From Phorcus lineatus (lineage: Eukaryota; Mollusca; Gastropoda; Trochida; Trochidae), in the NCBI GenBank assembly GCA_921293015.1, contig OV121081.1, forward strand, positions 30,383,158-30,447,157: 64,000 nt of DNA, given 5' to 3'. A program made the position numbers and the translations under genes. Below the pieces are notes generated by a model. It saw only the letters and a program-made list of their open reading frames with translations, ran no database searches and was not told the origin of the DNA. This document shows, in pieces, positions 49,483 through 63,487 of this stretch (positions within the stretch are counted from its first letter, which is position 1; each line of letters begins with the position of its first letter).

Positions 49483-51467
49483 GGTAAGTAAATGAAAGTC
49501 CTAAATGCAGTTTCTCCTGACCAGTTTATCCTAATGAACTCGACCAAGAAGACTATTCAATCCCAGCTGCAGATCTAGGTTGAAAGCATGTTTCTCCTCC
49601 CAGTAGAACACTAACTACTACAGCTCTTCATGATAACTATAAGCAGGAGCTTCTGATCTGAGTTTAGTGTTGGTCAACGACCAAAAAAGCTGTCCGATGG
49701 ACTGTGATTAAAACTAGGTGTGCCTTTATCTCCCGCTATTCCATCAAACAGGGATCTCGAGAGTCAACACGACTTGTCCCTGTCAATCTGATGTCCATAA
49801 GCAAACAGTCCTGTGAGTGTCTGCTTACTCAGTCTTAGTTTTAAGGTGACTATCACTTTACTTTACACCTAGTCATAGTATCCTCAGGACACTCACACTT
49901 GTGCTTTATTGAAGAAACATTATCAATATTATCAATCTGCATCCATATAGGTAAAAGCATAAGATTACTAACCAAACACCAACTGTTTTTGTATGTCTAC
50001 TGGTACAAAGTGTCTATCCCTTACAACCATATATGGCTTATTGCAAGAATTTTTAACACTTATTATTACACGGTCTATATTGACAACACTGCAAAAATGC
50101 CCAAATAATTATATCAATAACCTTTATGTTAATGAAAGAGGTATGAAGTCTCCGGTTAAACTCTCTGATTAGAGAACACAATTATCAATAAAATGCATGC
50201 AATATAAAGTCCCATGTCCTCTTAGCACTAACCTAATGTAGTGGCCTCTCCAAACACCCACATGTGACTGGACATGGTCAAACTGACCATGTCATGCTGT
50301 TCTCAGTCATTTATAGATTTGCACATCAGGGATTTCATCAGCAAACTCATACTGTCTATCCCTAGTCACCGGAACTGGCTTATTAACACTGGAACACTGT
50401 ATTGAGTGGATCTATCAATAGACATATATAGACTGATGGCTCATAATGTCTCTCTTCCTAGCTTGTGAAAGATTAACGGCCTTGTCTGCAGAGGCACTGC
50501 ATTAGATCCATCTACATCATCACTTCACACCCACATTAGACTGGGCAAGCTGACTAGGTCATGCTGTATTGGGCAGGAGTATAGACATAGAGACATCATA
50601 AGGGAATATGTCTGCAGTAGTTCATTGATCTCTTTGACTAGAAAAACTCATTTATTAAATGTTAGCTGCATGAAGTAAAAAGTTGTGTGTAAAATAACAT
50701 CTACATCAAAACTGTATATTTCACAGTGGGGCTGGTCAGGGTGATCAGGTCAAATACTATACTGGGTCATTTAGCTGTGGATAGATATGTTCATTATCAG
50801 GGATTACTTAGATTGTGATTATATAAAGATTGATTGCATGGACTGACCAGTTCATACGACAACTTCATCATTACTTCACAACCAGGGTCAAAGACTCTTA
50901 GACACACACACGTAATACGTGACAATTGACCAAGAGTGAGACCTAACTTTTGCCAGTTTACATCTATGTTTTGCCACTAATATAAATTTATTATATACGT
51001 GGCCCTTGGTCAGTGAGAGGTGTTTCAAGACAAGTTCTTCATGAAAGTCAACTAAGGAACATGATGTGATCTTCTTGAATGTGAGAGACGGTCCTGATCA
51101 GGACATAAGCATGAAACTTTTTATTGATAAATTCAGCAAAGGGAAAGCGTTCACAACTAGATTACTTTAACTACTGTACATATTCTTATTTCCTATTGGT
51201 GCACCCTGCTCAAAATAAAATGTCAGTATATACACCGCACATTGTTCTTTCAGGGTTCAAGAATACATAGGGACATATTTGTTTCAAAGCTTTACTTTTA
51301 TGAGAGAAATACTATGCAATTTGAGATTCTGAAAAAACGTATTAAGGAAAATTTTTTATTCATAATTGTACTGGGTCACAAAAGAGTGCCTTTTGACATC
51401 TACATCACAATGATAATTACATTACAAAATGAATGAAAAAAAATCTCTGAAACTGCATACCAGACCA

Positions 51468-51898
51468 CATTCTCTCCCAAAAGAGGTAGCTCTGTCATAA
51501 ATTCCTATATAACCTCTGATTAATACGAAGGTTTTGTGGTCTAGAAATGTAGAATGCTGATTGGATGCAATCAAAGTTAGTTGTGCAATCAACGACACCG
51601 TTTCAAAAGTTATTATTCAAATCGCCTAAGTTATTTCTGTAAGCTTTCCAAAAGCTAAATTTCATTCGAATATGCACATTGCACTTTGAGTTGTTTTTAC
51701 AGAACACAAACAACTCATTTTGCAACTGTTTCATTGCACAGGCCTGTTGTTCATGCATTCGTTGTATTCATTGCCAGGTAGTTTAAGTTGCAATATTGTT
51801 TATTGGTAGGGAAACTGCCGGAAGCCTGGGAAACCTTCATATTAAGACAGAGGTTGTATAGGAATTTATGATAGAGCTACCTCTTTTGAGAGAGAATG
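51468..51898. mobile_element. 431-bp MULE-like MITE with 9-bp target site duplication
   Basis: Inverted ends of about 55 bp: the left end begins CATTCTCTCCCAAAAGAGG, then TAGCTCTGTCATAAATTCC, and the right end is its inverse with few changes. The flanks are a direct repeat ACCAGACCA (51459-51467 and 51899-51907), the target duplication. Nine bases fits Mutator-like elements. No transposase is present. Related one-sided ends occur near 17325-17370 and 59936-59985. Confidence 0.85.
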
Positions 51899-52825
51899 AC
51901 CAGACCACACAATGATTCAAGGCCCCTAGCTTATAACACGATCACTGTACAAATATCTAATTAATAAAATATCACATCAAACAAAATTGAGGCACACAAA
52001 GGTAAAGAATCTTCATTTCCCGGGTAATATCAAATAAAAAGATCATTAAGCCAGGAGGCCAAATTTACATTGATAATGTAATTAAGGTATTTCTTGTCAA
52101 ACTATTAAAACTTTAAAGTAAAATTCAAATTAAACCATCTACAATTTACATGTGATTTTCACAATAGATTAACAAGCAAACCAGGCACGTAGCAAGCACA
52201 CTCCCCTCAGACCAGATTAAGAAATATGTGATATTTCATTTATCTTCGCAGAAAACTTAACCGTCCAGAGGAAGACATAGAGACATGCATTACGTCCCAC
52301 AACTGCCTTTTGTTCTTCTTACATCCACAGACACAAGCACTAACTATACCTCTTGTTTTGAAGGATTAAAATGTTTAGAAAGGATCAAGACTGTATCCTG
52401 TTCTTGTGGCTGCACAATCACACAAACCCTTTTTTATGTTAAAGGACATTTTTCTCCAAAGTTTTGTCATTCAGGAGGTACTGCACTTTATCTTGTTGAA
52501 ACAATAAGGTTTTAAAACTAAATTCTTGAAATATGTTAATGTCAATGTTTTAAAAATAATCAATATTGATGACCCATTGAGGTTAAATGTATAGTTAACA
52601 ACATATGTAACTTGAAATATTGAGATATGGCTTTCTGAATATGAAGCAAATGTCTTGAATATAAGACAGCTTTTCTTAGGAACATTATGCCTTTAGAAAT
52701 ATTCCATTTCTGATGACCTAATTAAAAAATAAATTTTCATGGTTTCAAGTATTGTTCATTATGTTTAGCAATTTTCCAGTGGAAATGAACTTTAAATGTG
52801 AATATTGCAGAGACAAACTAAGGAT

Positions 52826-53196
52826 TACCGTATTCGACGTGATAAGCGCCCGGGGCGCTTAAAAAATTGGTAAAAGGCGGCGCTAATTAAGACGATAAAA
52901 ATTGTCCTCAAGTTTAGTCTTGAAAGTGTTTTCTTACGATACACATGTCTTTGAAATATGGTTTTATAAGTTTTATCATTTTGGTGGTGGCTGGGGGTCT
53001 TGAAATACCCTGTATTCTTCACTTTAGTGGAAGTAAAAGACTTATTGCAAGACTGAAAAACCTTCCTCAATGAATCAGCATGCAAGGTAAGCAATGTTGA
53101 TAGGTGGGCGCTAAATCAGGACGCATATTGTTCACTCAAAAACGTGGTGGGTGGGCGCTTATAGGGGAGTGGGCGGTTATTAAGTCGAATACGGTA
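52826..53196. mobile_element. Non-autonomous DNA transposon with TACCGTATTCGAC inverted ends
   Basis: The left end TACCGTATTCGACGTGATAA, then GCGCC, and the right end GGCGGTTATTAAGTCGAATA, then CGGTA, are inverse to each other. Subterminal GGGCGCTTA and GGGCGCTTATA blocks also repeat inversely. It is about 371 bp with no coding capacity. Confidence 0.8.
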
Positions 53197-54047
53197 TTGC
53201 AAATTTGACATTTGACCTTATTGGTAACCTAACTGCTTTAAAATTCATAATTAACTTTCAACACTTGTATTGGAATGTTTGTTAAAAAGTACAAACAGGA
53301 CCACCTGAATAAGTGTTGTTTCAGACTTTGAATTGACTTTTGTTATAAATGATAAAGGATTACGTCCTTATCCAGATAAAAATATATCCAAATTGGAATC
53401 TATTCACTCACGCAGGGTATAACTGATAAATACAGTTACGTTATCTCTAAACTCTAAAGCACGAATACATTTCAATGATTCAAAGCCAGATCTTGAATTA
53501 CATTTAAGTATTAGAACCTGAATCAATAAATTTGAAATAAATTCATCTTTGTTTCCATTTCTGAAATGAAAAATGATCTTTTCCAATATCGAAAATGTTA
53601 GATAAACCATAAACATTGTTTATAGGATATAAACATAATCATAAATAGATATCTTATTTTTCAGCATCTTTTTTAATATATTCTATCATTTTTTAATGTT
53701 TAATTTGAAATATCATCTTTAAAATTGTGGTTTCCTGTTAAAGTCATCATTAAATATTTAGAAGTAATATGATACTCTATTTCAATTCCAATCAATTGGT
53801 GAAATTGACATCATACAACACGTCAATATTAATCAGGATTAAAATGATGGGTGAATCATTATGGTAAGTATTCATATCAAATATAAATTATATTATATTA
53901 TCCCAAGAAGTAAGCACCTAATTCCTCAAGATAACATTCATTCTTTTAGGCAATAATAAATTAGGACAGCGAACACTGAATATTTGAAAGGAGACATTTA
54001 CATAGCCTCAAGCACATGTTGACTCACCTCAAAGATTACTATCTTAA

Positions 54048-54290
54048 GTATCTAAGTCCATGAGAATCTACTGAAATAATAGTTGGATCTGTAGTTTGAT
54101 GTTTGTATTAAAATCAGTTTGTTGTTAAAACCTCTTATAGGATTTTACAAATAGAATAACCAGAAACGTAATGAGATATATTCATGGGTATCTTTGTCCA
54201 TGAAAAATTACTGGAAACCAGATGGATCTGTAGTTTAATTCTTGTATCAAAATTGGTTTGTTGTTAAAACCTATTCTTGGATTGATCAAC
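54048..54290. repeat. Diverged direct duplication, units about 140 bp apart
   Basis: Unit 1 (from 54048) and unit 2 (from 54188) share GGATCTGTAGTTT, TTTGTTGTTAAAACCT and GTCCATGA in the same order. It is non-coding and lies upstream of the predicted DAPK first exon. Confidence 0.7.
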
Positions 54291-57200
54291 ACATAAACTA
54301 AATAAAATAACCTGACACCAGAAATATAATAATTCATGATACTAATTTTTGAATTTCTTTATCCAATTCCGAAGCTTTGTGTACTTAACGTTTGTTCTTA
54401 TAACTGCCTACTTCGGCTCACATTTGATATTAGGCTGCATAAAAATAATTAAATGTTTCTTGGGCGGTAGGACTTTAATTTTACTTTTCATTGGAAAAAT
54501 ATTGATGTTGAAGGAAAACATCATATCTTTATAATCAGAAATAAAGTTTGGAAGTGTTTACGGCATACACATCAGCTTGACAATCGCTATTACAAATATT
54601 TATTTGTGGTTGACAAATGGATGATTTCCTTATGCAGAGTTGACGAGGTAAACTCAAAAAATATTTGTCTAAATGGCAATAAAAGTAATGACACACAAAT
54701 AAATAAGTGATTTGCCGACACTCGTGAAAAATTTCAATCCTTATATAGTCTTACAGGCGTGTCTACATCTAATGAAATGGGCCTATCTTTAAAATTCATC
54801 ACAAATTCAATCAACAAATGTTCTTATTAAAATGACCTGACATATAGTTTTCAAAAGCCTTTTATTCCAGTTTTGATAATGTACAGTTATTTCACAGGTG
54901 GTAAAATATGATATTTGACCTGCACTGATTCAAACTGTCTTCACAAAAACAAAAAAACTGAAATCTTCCCTAGAGTTATCTTCTCAATCACATGCAGGGA
55001 TATGATGCATCTAAAAGTAGGAAGTAAGGCTATAAGGGTTTCAGGAGTCAAGATCTCTCTTAAAAAGAAGCCATGCAACTTGTCAATGAAACTTTCAATA
55101 ATAGTTTCAAAGAAATACTTTATGATCAAGTGTAAAAACAACACAGGAGTTTACAGTTTCATGGGGTTTCAATTTCAAAGGATTACATTCATATCCCTGA
55201 ACTTTAGATCATGTTCTTCTTTTGAAAGAATAATGTTTTTAAGAATGAAATATTGAAAAGCAAAATTGCATGATCTTTGATTAAATGAAGAATTCTTCAA
55301 AATAAAGGTCATGGAAAATCATTTATTTAAAAAATGACCTTTGAACTTTATGATGATTGAGATAAACTTAGAAATTATGTTTAATTCATTGAAATAAAAA
55401 TATCAAAAGGAAAAAAAAAATCATTTAATTCCATGAACCTGTCCATTTATAATATTTCCCTTTCAAGGAAATAAAAATGTAACATTCTCTCCCTATTTTC
55501 CACTGAAACAGAATTCAAACTACAAAAACCGAAGGTACAAAAGCATGTGAACATGCCTTTCAGAAAAAAATCATGAAGGCCTTTTAATTGACGTAAGAAT
55601 CTGCATATTATCTTCCTTGATGATAAATTTCTGTTGATCAAAGGTTTAATATCCTTCCACAACTTGGACAATATCCTGGCAACCCAGTCATGATCAGCAT
55701 GTCAAGTAGTCACGATACCACGACACGCACATTACGCATCAAACATGACAATCAACTTACATAGCTTATGAATATTTAGAATATGATTAATCTTAAATGT
55801 TTGGTGACCATCATTTCTAACATTTTCAGATAAAAGACACAAGGAACTATTTTAAGTAATAAATGAATTCTTCATAAGTTCTGTATCCTATCGCTATTCT
55901 ATGAAATGTTTTACTTTTGTTTTGCTTCACAAAACTGGACAGGAACTGAAATTCCCTAAGATGACAATAATTTGATATCGCCTCCTCATCATCCAATGAA
56001 GTTGCATTTAGCAGTTTTAAAACAATGCCATGTATTGTCCTAATAGTTTCACACTGGTCTGCACATGGCAAGTTAACATCAACATGATCTGTTAAGTGTT
56101 TTTGATTTTTCAGTTAGCTGGTAACAAATGATGAATATTTTAGTTTGGGTAGTTTAGCAAGATTTACATATGAAGATTGAAATTTTTGTTGTTGATATAC
56201 AACTTTTTTATTCTTTGCAGGTATGTAATTATGCTATTTGACGGACTCTTCTATTCCGCCCTACAGGCTGTTTGACAAACACACTTAGCCAGTCGTACCT
56301 TTGTAATTTGTTGATACTAGAGAGTGTCACTGCTGGAGAGAAAAATGGACTGAATAAATGAATGATTGTCCAATTGTCATATGTTTGTTTCTGTTTCAAA
56401 CATATTTTGCAGTATAAATGGAATACTATGTTGATATGTGAAATAATAAGATGAGAAAATGAACATATAATGTACTAATGTTTCTAATCATATCAGCACA
56501 AATGATATCAAGGAAGGGTAAGCAGATGGATACATTAAATATTTAAACTGTTATCATTTAAATGCTTCTAATATCAATAAATTTGTTTGGCTTCTATTAA
56601 CATTTAAGACGAGCTTTTTGCCTAACACAATTTTTCACAAAGCAAATAGGTGAGTCTGTGTATTCAAGCAATACAAATGTGACATTTGAGAAGCAAATGA
56701 TACAAAAAACACTTAACCTTCCCATACTAGCAGCATTTTTTTATGGTATCTCATTATCTCTAAATAAATCCAAATGTTATGTTTGATTTGCAAACAGCCA
56801 ATTCAACCAGAATAAAGTTTTCTACATTGATTAAGCCCATGAGGTAAAAAGTCAGAAAGGGAAAATTAAGACAATTCCTTTACAACTGATGCTTATAGGG
56901 TTTCACACCTTTGACTATTTCCTGGTGTTTATAATGACATTCAGTGAGATTCTAGACATTGCGACAGCCAGGTCAGTAAATATTTAAACGGTAGATCAGT
57001 TTTATTCAGGAAAAGTAGAAAAAGCCTGAATCAACACTCTCTGCTCTCCAGCTTGCTGATAATGAGATTTGGGTTGAGTTGACATGCAGTGTTTTCCTCA
57101 ATACGTGGAATCTGAATTGCCATGTAAAAGGATATTTTTAAAACAAGCAAAATGTGTAGGAATATATTGATTTTTGTCAAACGGTTGGCTCCACTACTCA

Positions 57201-57879
57201 TGTTTCTGATGAGATTTTACATTGAAAACCGTTTTCATGTTCTCCAATGCATGTCATAATGTTTCTCATTGGGTTTATAGAAAAAAAACCATCTTATGAA
57301 TGAATGTAATATTGTTACATAGTTTGTTTACAAACATTTCTTTTTCCCCCAACAAGTTCTACTAGTTCATACTTAAATATGATATCAACTCAATTGAATG
57401 ATATTTGCATTCATGAAAATGTAAATTTCATATAATGAAGACACTCAAATAAGAATTATCATAAAGAAATGTAAGCCATTTAATAAAATTTACAGGCTAC
57501 AAAGTCAAAGCTGGTCATTGAAGTTGAGGTAATAAAAAGACTTCTTAAGTACCTGTTGTTTTTTGCATCTCAAGACTTAATAAATTCAAATAAAGCAATG
57601 ATATTCCGTGACTTATATATTGTAATTAATTGCCATTATTTGAATTAAGTGACAAAGTGATTTGACCATAAAAAACAACTTTTCATGACTATATACAAGT
57701 TTCTCAGTGCAAAGGATAGCCTAACACATGAATCAGGATAGGGTCGCTGTATCAATATCCTACTATTGATGTCACGCTGCAGGAAGAAAGCCACAATACC
57801 TTTGCGACTATGCAAAATGATGAAACCTCTTTGGCTCGGAATGGGGTTGATTTACAGGGCACAATCATTGTTCAACAAG

Positions 57880-57960
57880 TTAGTTAGAAAATTGCTAGCA
57901 GGATTCGAACTCAACCTTCAACTTCTAACAAGCTAAGAAGAGTATGCTGTTTGTGCTAAC
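57880..57960 (-). repeat. tRNA-like B-box fragment
   Basis: On the minus strand GAGTTCGAATCCTGC (57898-57912) resembles a pol III B-box at the end of a tRNA-derived SINE. No full tRNA fold was found. Confidence 0.3.
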
Positions 57961-58630
57961 AATGTAAAAAACATTTAGATCTGACAGTTGTGTTACAACC
58001 CATCAACTTGCTATCTGTCAGATCTACGTGTTCCCAAGGTTACCAGCATTTCCACTTTATGCCTCAATAATTTCGTGAATGCTCATGCAATTTTGTTTTC
58101 ATTATCTTCTAAATCCTCATATGGCTTTGGCATCAACTTTATGGTAGACATGAATATCTCATTAACATTTGATCCTTTCTACCCTATGCAGAGTTTATAC
58201 ATTCCCTCTTGCTTTTTCACTTGCAACTTTATCACTGCATATGAAAACCTATAAACATAAAATACCCTCGAGCTTCTAGTTTCATATATCATATATATAT
58301 AAGGTTTCTATTTGACGCAAGAAATGAGGGGTAAACTAACTTGAATTAATTATATGAATATTTCAAAGGATCAATCAAGATTGAATACTAATTATATGAG
58401 TAACTTTAAACTATTTAGAATGTTTTCCATTAGGGAACGATATATTACAGATCTTGTCAACTTGAGATACTGTGCTATTGTAGGTATTCTACAAGGTACA
58501 TATTGTTACATACGGTCTGACACCACTGAATACAATGTCCCCTGTTCCACGATGTGGCAGTGGACAATAAATACAAGAATCATATGTAATTATATAATTC
58601 ATACAATAAAACAAAAACATTTCCTCAAAA

Positions 58631-58932
58631 GGAAAACACTCTTGACAGTAATTATTTTTAGATAAATGTAATATATTAATTCAACTAACAAAATTCAATA
58701 TTCTTACTTAAAGATATCAAAACATGATAGAACAGAAATATCAATATCTTGCATAACATATTGGTTTTATCGTGTTTTTAGGAAAACACTCTTGACAGTT
58801 ATTGAGTTATTTTTAGATAAATATAAAATATCAAGTAAACTAACAAAATTCAATATTCTTACTTAATGATATCAAAACATGATAGAACAGAAATATTAAT
58901 ATCTTGCATAACATAATGGTTTTATCGTGTTT
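58631..58932. repeat. Tandem duplication of a 150-bp unit
   Basis: Units 58631-58780 and 58781-58932 are about 90% alike by eye, both starting GGAAAACACTCTTGACAGT and ending ATCGTGTTT. The difference includes a short insertion (TGAGT) in the second copy. It is non-coding and recent compared with the other duplications in the window. Confidence 0.9.
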
Positions 58933-59494
58933 CATTTATTCATCAGGAAGGGTGAACGCCCGTGTGTTATGGGACATTATACAATATCACTAAGCCTCCT
59001 ATCTGAGAAAGATAAAAATTCTTGGCATGTTTATTGTACTACCAAAATTTATCACATCATATAAAGGAAAATGTTTAGAGGAAGTTTACTTACACTACCC
59101 AAACTTGATATCAGAGAATACAATGGATAAATAATATTGTATAAAACAATGATAATAATAACTAAAATGATGAAACTTACCATACAAGCTAAGCTTTAAT
59201 GGTAGAATGTCAGATAATTTTTTAAAGTTTCATAATAAAGCTCATGCATCCCTAGAATATATAAATTAATAAATGGAGTATTTTCTTATTACGATTTAAT
59301 TCTTGTACATTTGCCACTCAGAACATCAACAACTTAAAAAATAAATTCTGATCAAGTTGAGATGTAAGTAGAGATTCTACTTAAGAAGATATGCAACAAA
59401 CACGTGTGTAAAAAGATACAAAGTCACTGAAGAAAGTAACATAATCAGTTCTCATCAAGAGACAACACTGATTTACACTGAAGACAATATAGAT

Positions 59495-59715
59495 TTAGGG
59501 ACTGTTAAAGGGGCTAGAAGGTTGTGAATATAGGCCAGACTGGACCGTAGGTGAGAGAAGAGCCCACTCATGTTCTATTGTGTAGCTATCAGTGTTTCCT
59601 CCCCATGAAGACCTGACTGTCAGGGCGACCCGGCTCGAGACATGATCCGTGGCTATTTTGGGAAAGACGGACATGCCGACCTGTTCAGGTGTGACACGGT
59701 AAGCATCCTGTCTAC
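59495..59715 (-). CDS. Possible terminal coding exon of an unrecognised gene
   Basis: On the minus strand a strong acceptor (ATCTCCCACAG) precedes a 221-base open reading that ends at TAA (59497-59495). In the long frame it reads GRQDAYRVTPEQVGMSVFPK and so on to QPSSPFNSP, 73 residues. It is more GC-rich than its surroundings and enters in phase 1. I do not recognise the family. It cannot be spliced in frame from a phase 0 DAPK donor, so it would belong to another gene or to a separate isoform starting beyond 64 kb. Part of the intron sequence next to it recurs around 59870-59930, which warns that it may be repeat-derived. Confidence 0.3.
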
Positions 59716-62700
59716 CTGTGGGAGATGAATGGAGGGTGGGAGCTTTACATATGCAGTCTTCCTTGATGTTGCAACAGCGTTTCCTCAACTACGTCCTGTT
59801 TTTTTTTCTTGACATGCATATAAGACATAGACTATAAAATGATAGATCAAATATCCTGATGTATGTCATTGTCTACCAGTAGGAGGTAAACGGAGGATGA
59901 GAGCTTTAACTTGTAGGAAATAGCCTTTTCCTTGCATTCTCCCCACAGAGGTAGCTCAAGTACTAAAATCCTATGCTAACCTCTTATCTAATTTGAGCTT
60001 TTCTTGGGCTTCTTGCAGATTCCCCTATACATACCCATAAGAATGAGACCGTGAAATAGATAAAACTAATATCCTGATGTAGGTTAATGAATATTCTTTA
60101 TCAAACTGTCGCTTGAACCTCGGATGGCACATTCTTTCAAACATCAGTGTATAAAATTAAACTTTAGGGCTAGTAAGTACTTGCTTTTTTGGTAAATCAT
60201 TGGTAGCAAATGTCCCTCCCTACCCTCTACTTTGAGTTCAGTTACCAACAAACAATTGAAATCAAGAAATAAAGATATCAATGGTAAACAATAAAATTCA
60301 CTTTTCCCTTGAAAATGACATGTAACAAATTAACATAGGCATGCCACTGAAAAATACCAAATAGCATGTTGTTTTTAGTGTGTTTATAAATCAGGTAGAA
60401 AATATGTTTTGAGGGAGCAAATTTGCCAGCTCAAAGTGCTAATGTTGAACCTTGAAACATTTCGAAGTCATCATTGTCTTGAGCTAAAATATCAGTTTTG
60501 TATATAAAAATTATTAAACAAATATATTATGCTAAAAGTACATCATCATGGTTACAATAACATAAACATGTTTTCATGAACTCTAAACATTGTCCCCAAG
60601 CTTATTAAAAAAATTTTCCCAACAGGCTGAAAGATCCAATATGCGTTGTATACAATAGCTGTCCTAGTGCGGTCCATATTATTGACCCTACATCCTTAAC
60701 ACACTGTTTATTCCCAATATATGTACAAACTGGTAGTAATGTAGTAAAAATGTCTCAGTAGACAAACAAGCAGTTTATTTATTTTCCATGAATATTTATT
60801 CACAACAAAAGATAGAATAGATTACGACATTGAGCTTTTATATTCCACAATGGCAAAAATCTTGAATTTCCTAGTAAAATTTCACCTAGAAAAATTATAC
60901 TATTAGAGGATAAACTGTCCAAAAATATTTCTGAAATAGAATTACGTATGCTGATGGTTGACTACATATATACTATTATCTTTATGTGAGATAGTGCCAC
61001 ACCTTTCGTTTGATGACATTAGTTAGAGATCAGACAGGAAACTAAAGCCAGAACTAGTATAAAACACTGTATAGACAATGCAGAATCATAAGTTGTTCTC
61101 AAGGCGGGTATCATATTGGTCAAAATAAAGAATGTTTTACATATCCCTAATAACAATGATAATTCTTTGGTTGTTTCTATACTTGAAGTCAAAGTAGCAA
61201 ATCACTGTCTTAATGACAATATAAGTTTCTTATTGACTGCAAATTCTTTAAGCATACTTTTTTGGCCTAATTAAGCTCTTTCTTCTCTAAATTGTCGTGA
61301 TAAAATCATTGCTTGTTTCTTGACTTTACATATATACCTTGGGCTGACTTTACCGGTTGTAAACGTGACCATTACCAGCCAGGAGGAGTATTCAAGTGAA
61401 ACATAACTGCATGGTGACTCAGAGAGACACTATGCAGACAAGCATGAAATGATAGCCCTCATACACACAGGCAGGTAGTCAATGTTTGACAGATTCTGAT
61501 CATCAGCCAAACTGACCCTAATCAACAATGGATTGGGCTCTCTGGGAAATTATTAGTTAGAAGAAACTGGAAGCAAGCTGAATTTATGGACGTTGAGTGA
61601 ATGAAAATATATTACAGTATCAAAATATAGAGAAAGGAATTTGAGATATAACATATCTTTTTAGACGTGTCTTTCCTGTTTGGTACTCATATTTTCTTGA
61701 CATGTGCACTTACAGCATGTGCAGTGAATGGGGTCAGCACTTTATAAGAGAACTATTATTATTTTAACTATAAGTATACTTACTTATCCCTACTTGACAA
61801 CTTAATTTGTCATATTACATATTTGTCTTTGCGTAATTGTTAAGTGATGTTGTGCATTGTTGTTTGACTTATTTCCTATCACAGTGTCCCCAAAAACTGT
61901 GAAAAATACTTAAACTTATACATGTTTCATTTGATGACAACCAAGAGTTTTGTTGATCAATGGTTCATTCTTGATGTAATGGTTTAGTGATATTGTATCG
62001 ACTTCACCAATGGCTGAGGCAAAGAGGCCTCTTTGGTATATAACAGTAAACTGACCAATGACCTGTAATATGTTAATCAAGTTATCCATGATTATTATCG
62101 AGGCCCCTCATTGGATACAAGTATTCAGGGACTGGGACATTAGATTCCAGTAAAAATGTCAACACACAGCGTCATAATGATAAATATTTCTATTGGTATA
62201 AGTGTATATACAAGATTCACTTATCTGGTAGTTGTCAACACAAATAATGAGATAATCCACAGGGGTTAAGAGAACACAGCATAAAGGCCTATTCACTCCA
62301 CAGTTAATGGGATAGCAACTTAACACCTTGTTAACAACAAATTGATTGTGAATCATTATTTGGTGTAGGTGGTAAATAAATCACTTCAGTTATACAAACT
62401 AATCTAATAGACCTCATCATAAACCTAAAAATAATTTCTATGAGCAATAAAGTATCAATTCAAATCAATACTGAATCAATAATCAATAATAGATTGAATC
62501 TGTATGTAATTGATGTTCAAATTAATCAGACAGAATGCAGTATGTTATAACATGTACATCCATACAAATAATATGATGTTAATAAAAATCATTATCAACA
62601 TGAAAGTTTTGTTTAATTAAGCAAACAAGGAAAAATATCATAAGCAGACTAAATATTTGATTAAAAGCCTGCAATATTAACTTCCTGATCTGACTGACGA

Positions 62701-63480
62701 TTGAGATTAATGGTTGTACACAATGCTTAACAGTGCACATGGAATGCATATTTGAAAGATTTACACACAATAGCACTTTAGTTAATGGAGTACCGGGCCC
62801 TGAACCTGTAGTGGTAATGGTACTATTGCTTGTACAATCTGCTTGGTTTTAGAAGTAATAAAAACTATATATTGGCGACAACAATCGTTACTTCATTACA
62901 TGTAACAACAATGCAAATTCAGGATAGTTTGCAATGGAAGTTGTTTGTGTAAAGGCACTTGCCAAAAGCATTATTTACCTGACTAAAACTACAGTTAGAT
63001 ATTTCGGTAATATTTCACAAAAACTGTTAAATGGAAAATGAGTTACAGTTGCTATTTCATAATGCTGATATTGTTGTCAAAACTGCATCTGACTGACATG
63101 CAAATATATTATTATTATCCTGCTGTGGTTGTTGTTACGGTACTTCATCTATATTGCAAGCTAATGAAAGTATTTTAAACTTTCTCCTGTGTTATCATTG
63201 TATTAAAATACAGCAGTGACGTCATTGTATTGTTTCAATCATACATTATCCTACAAGAATCTACTGCTTCTATGTGGACAATTGAGCAATAATAATTTTG
63301 AGATGGTCCCCGGAAGGGAATTGGTTTCATTATTTGATAACACAACATCATCCTCTGAAGAAATGTCTTCGAAGTGTGGATACTCGGCCATGTCTTCCCA
63401 CTCAACAACAAAATTGCCATACATGTCTAAGTTGAATTAAGACCACCTTCCTTTTATACCAAATCCCAAGCTGATTGCGG
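59716..63480. other. AT-rich region without recognised genes
   Basis: No exon supported on either strand. A block near 59710-59830 (CTGTCTACC, then GAGCTTTA, ATATCCTGATGTA) recurs in diverged form at about 59870-60090. One end of the MULE-like family lies near 59936. Confidence 0.5.
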
Positions 63481-63487
63481 TTTCAAA

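Larger units (their letters stand above)
49483..59494. other. AT-rich region upstream of the predicted short DAPK start
   Basis: No exon supported in about 10 kb on either strand. In particular no kinase motif (HxDLKPEN, DFG, APE) was found on the minus strand. It is either intergenic or a long intron of a kinase-containing DAPK transcript. It holds two inverted-repeat elements and two direct duplications listed separately. Confidence 0.5.
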
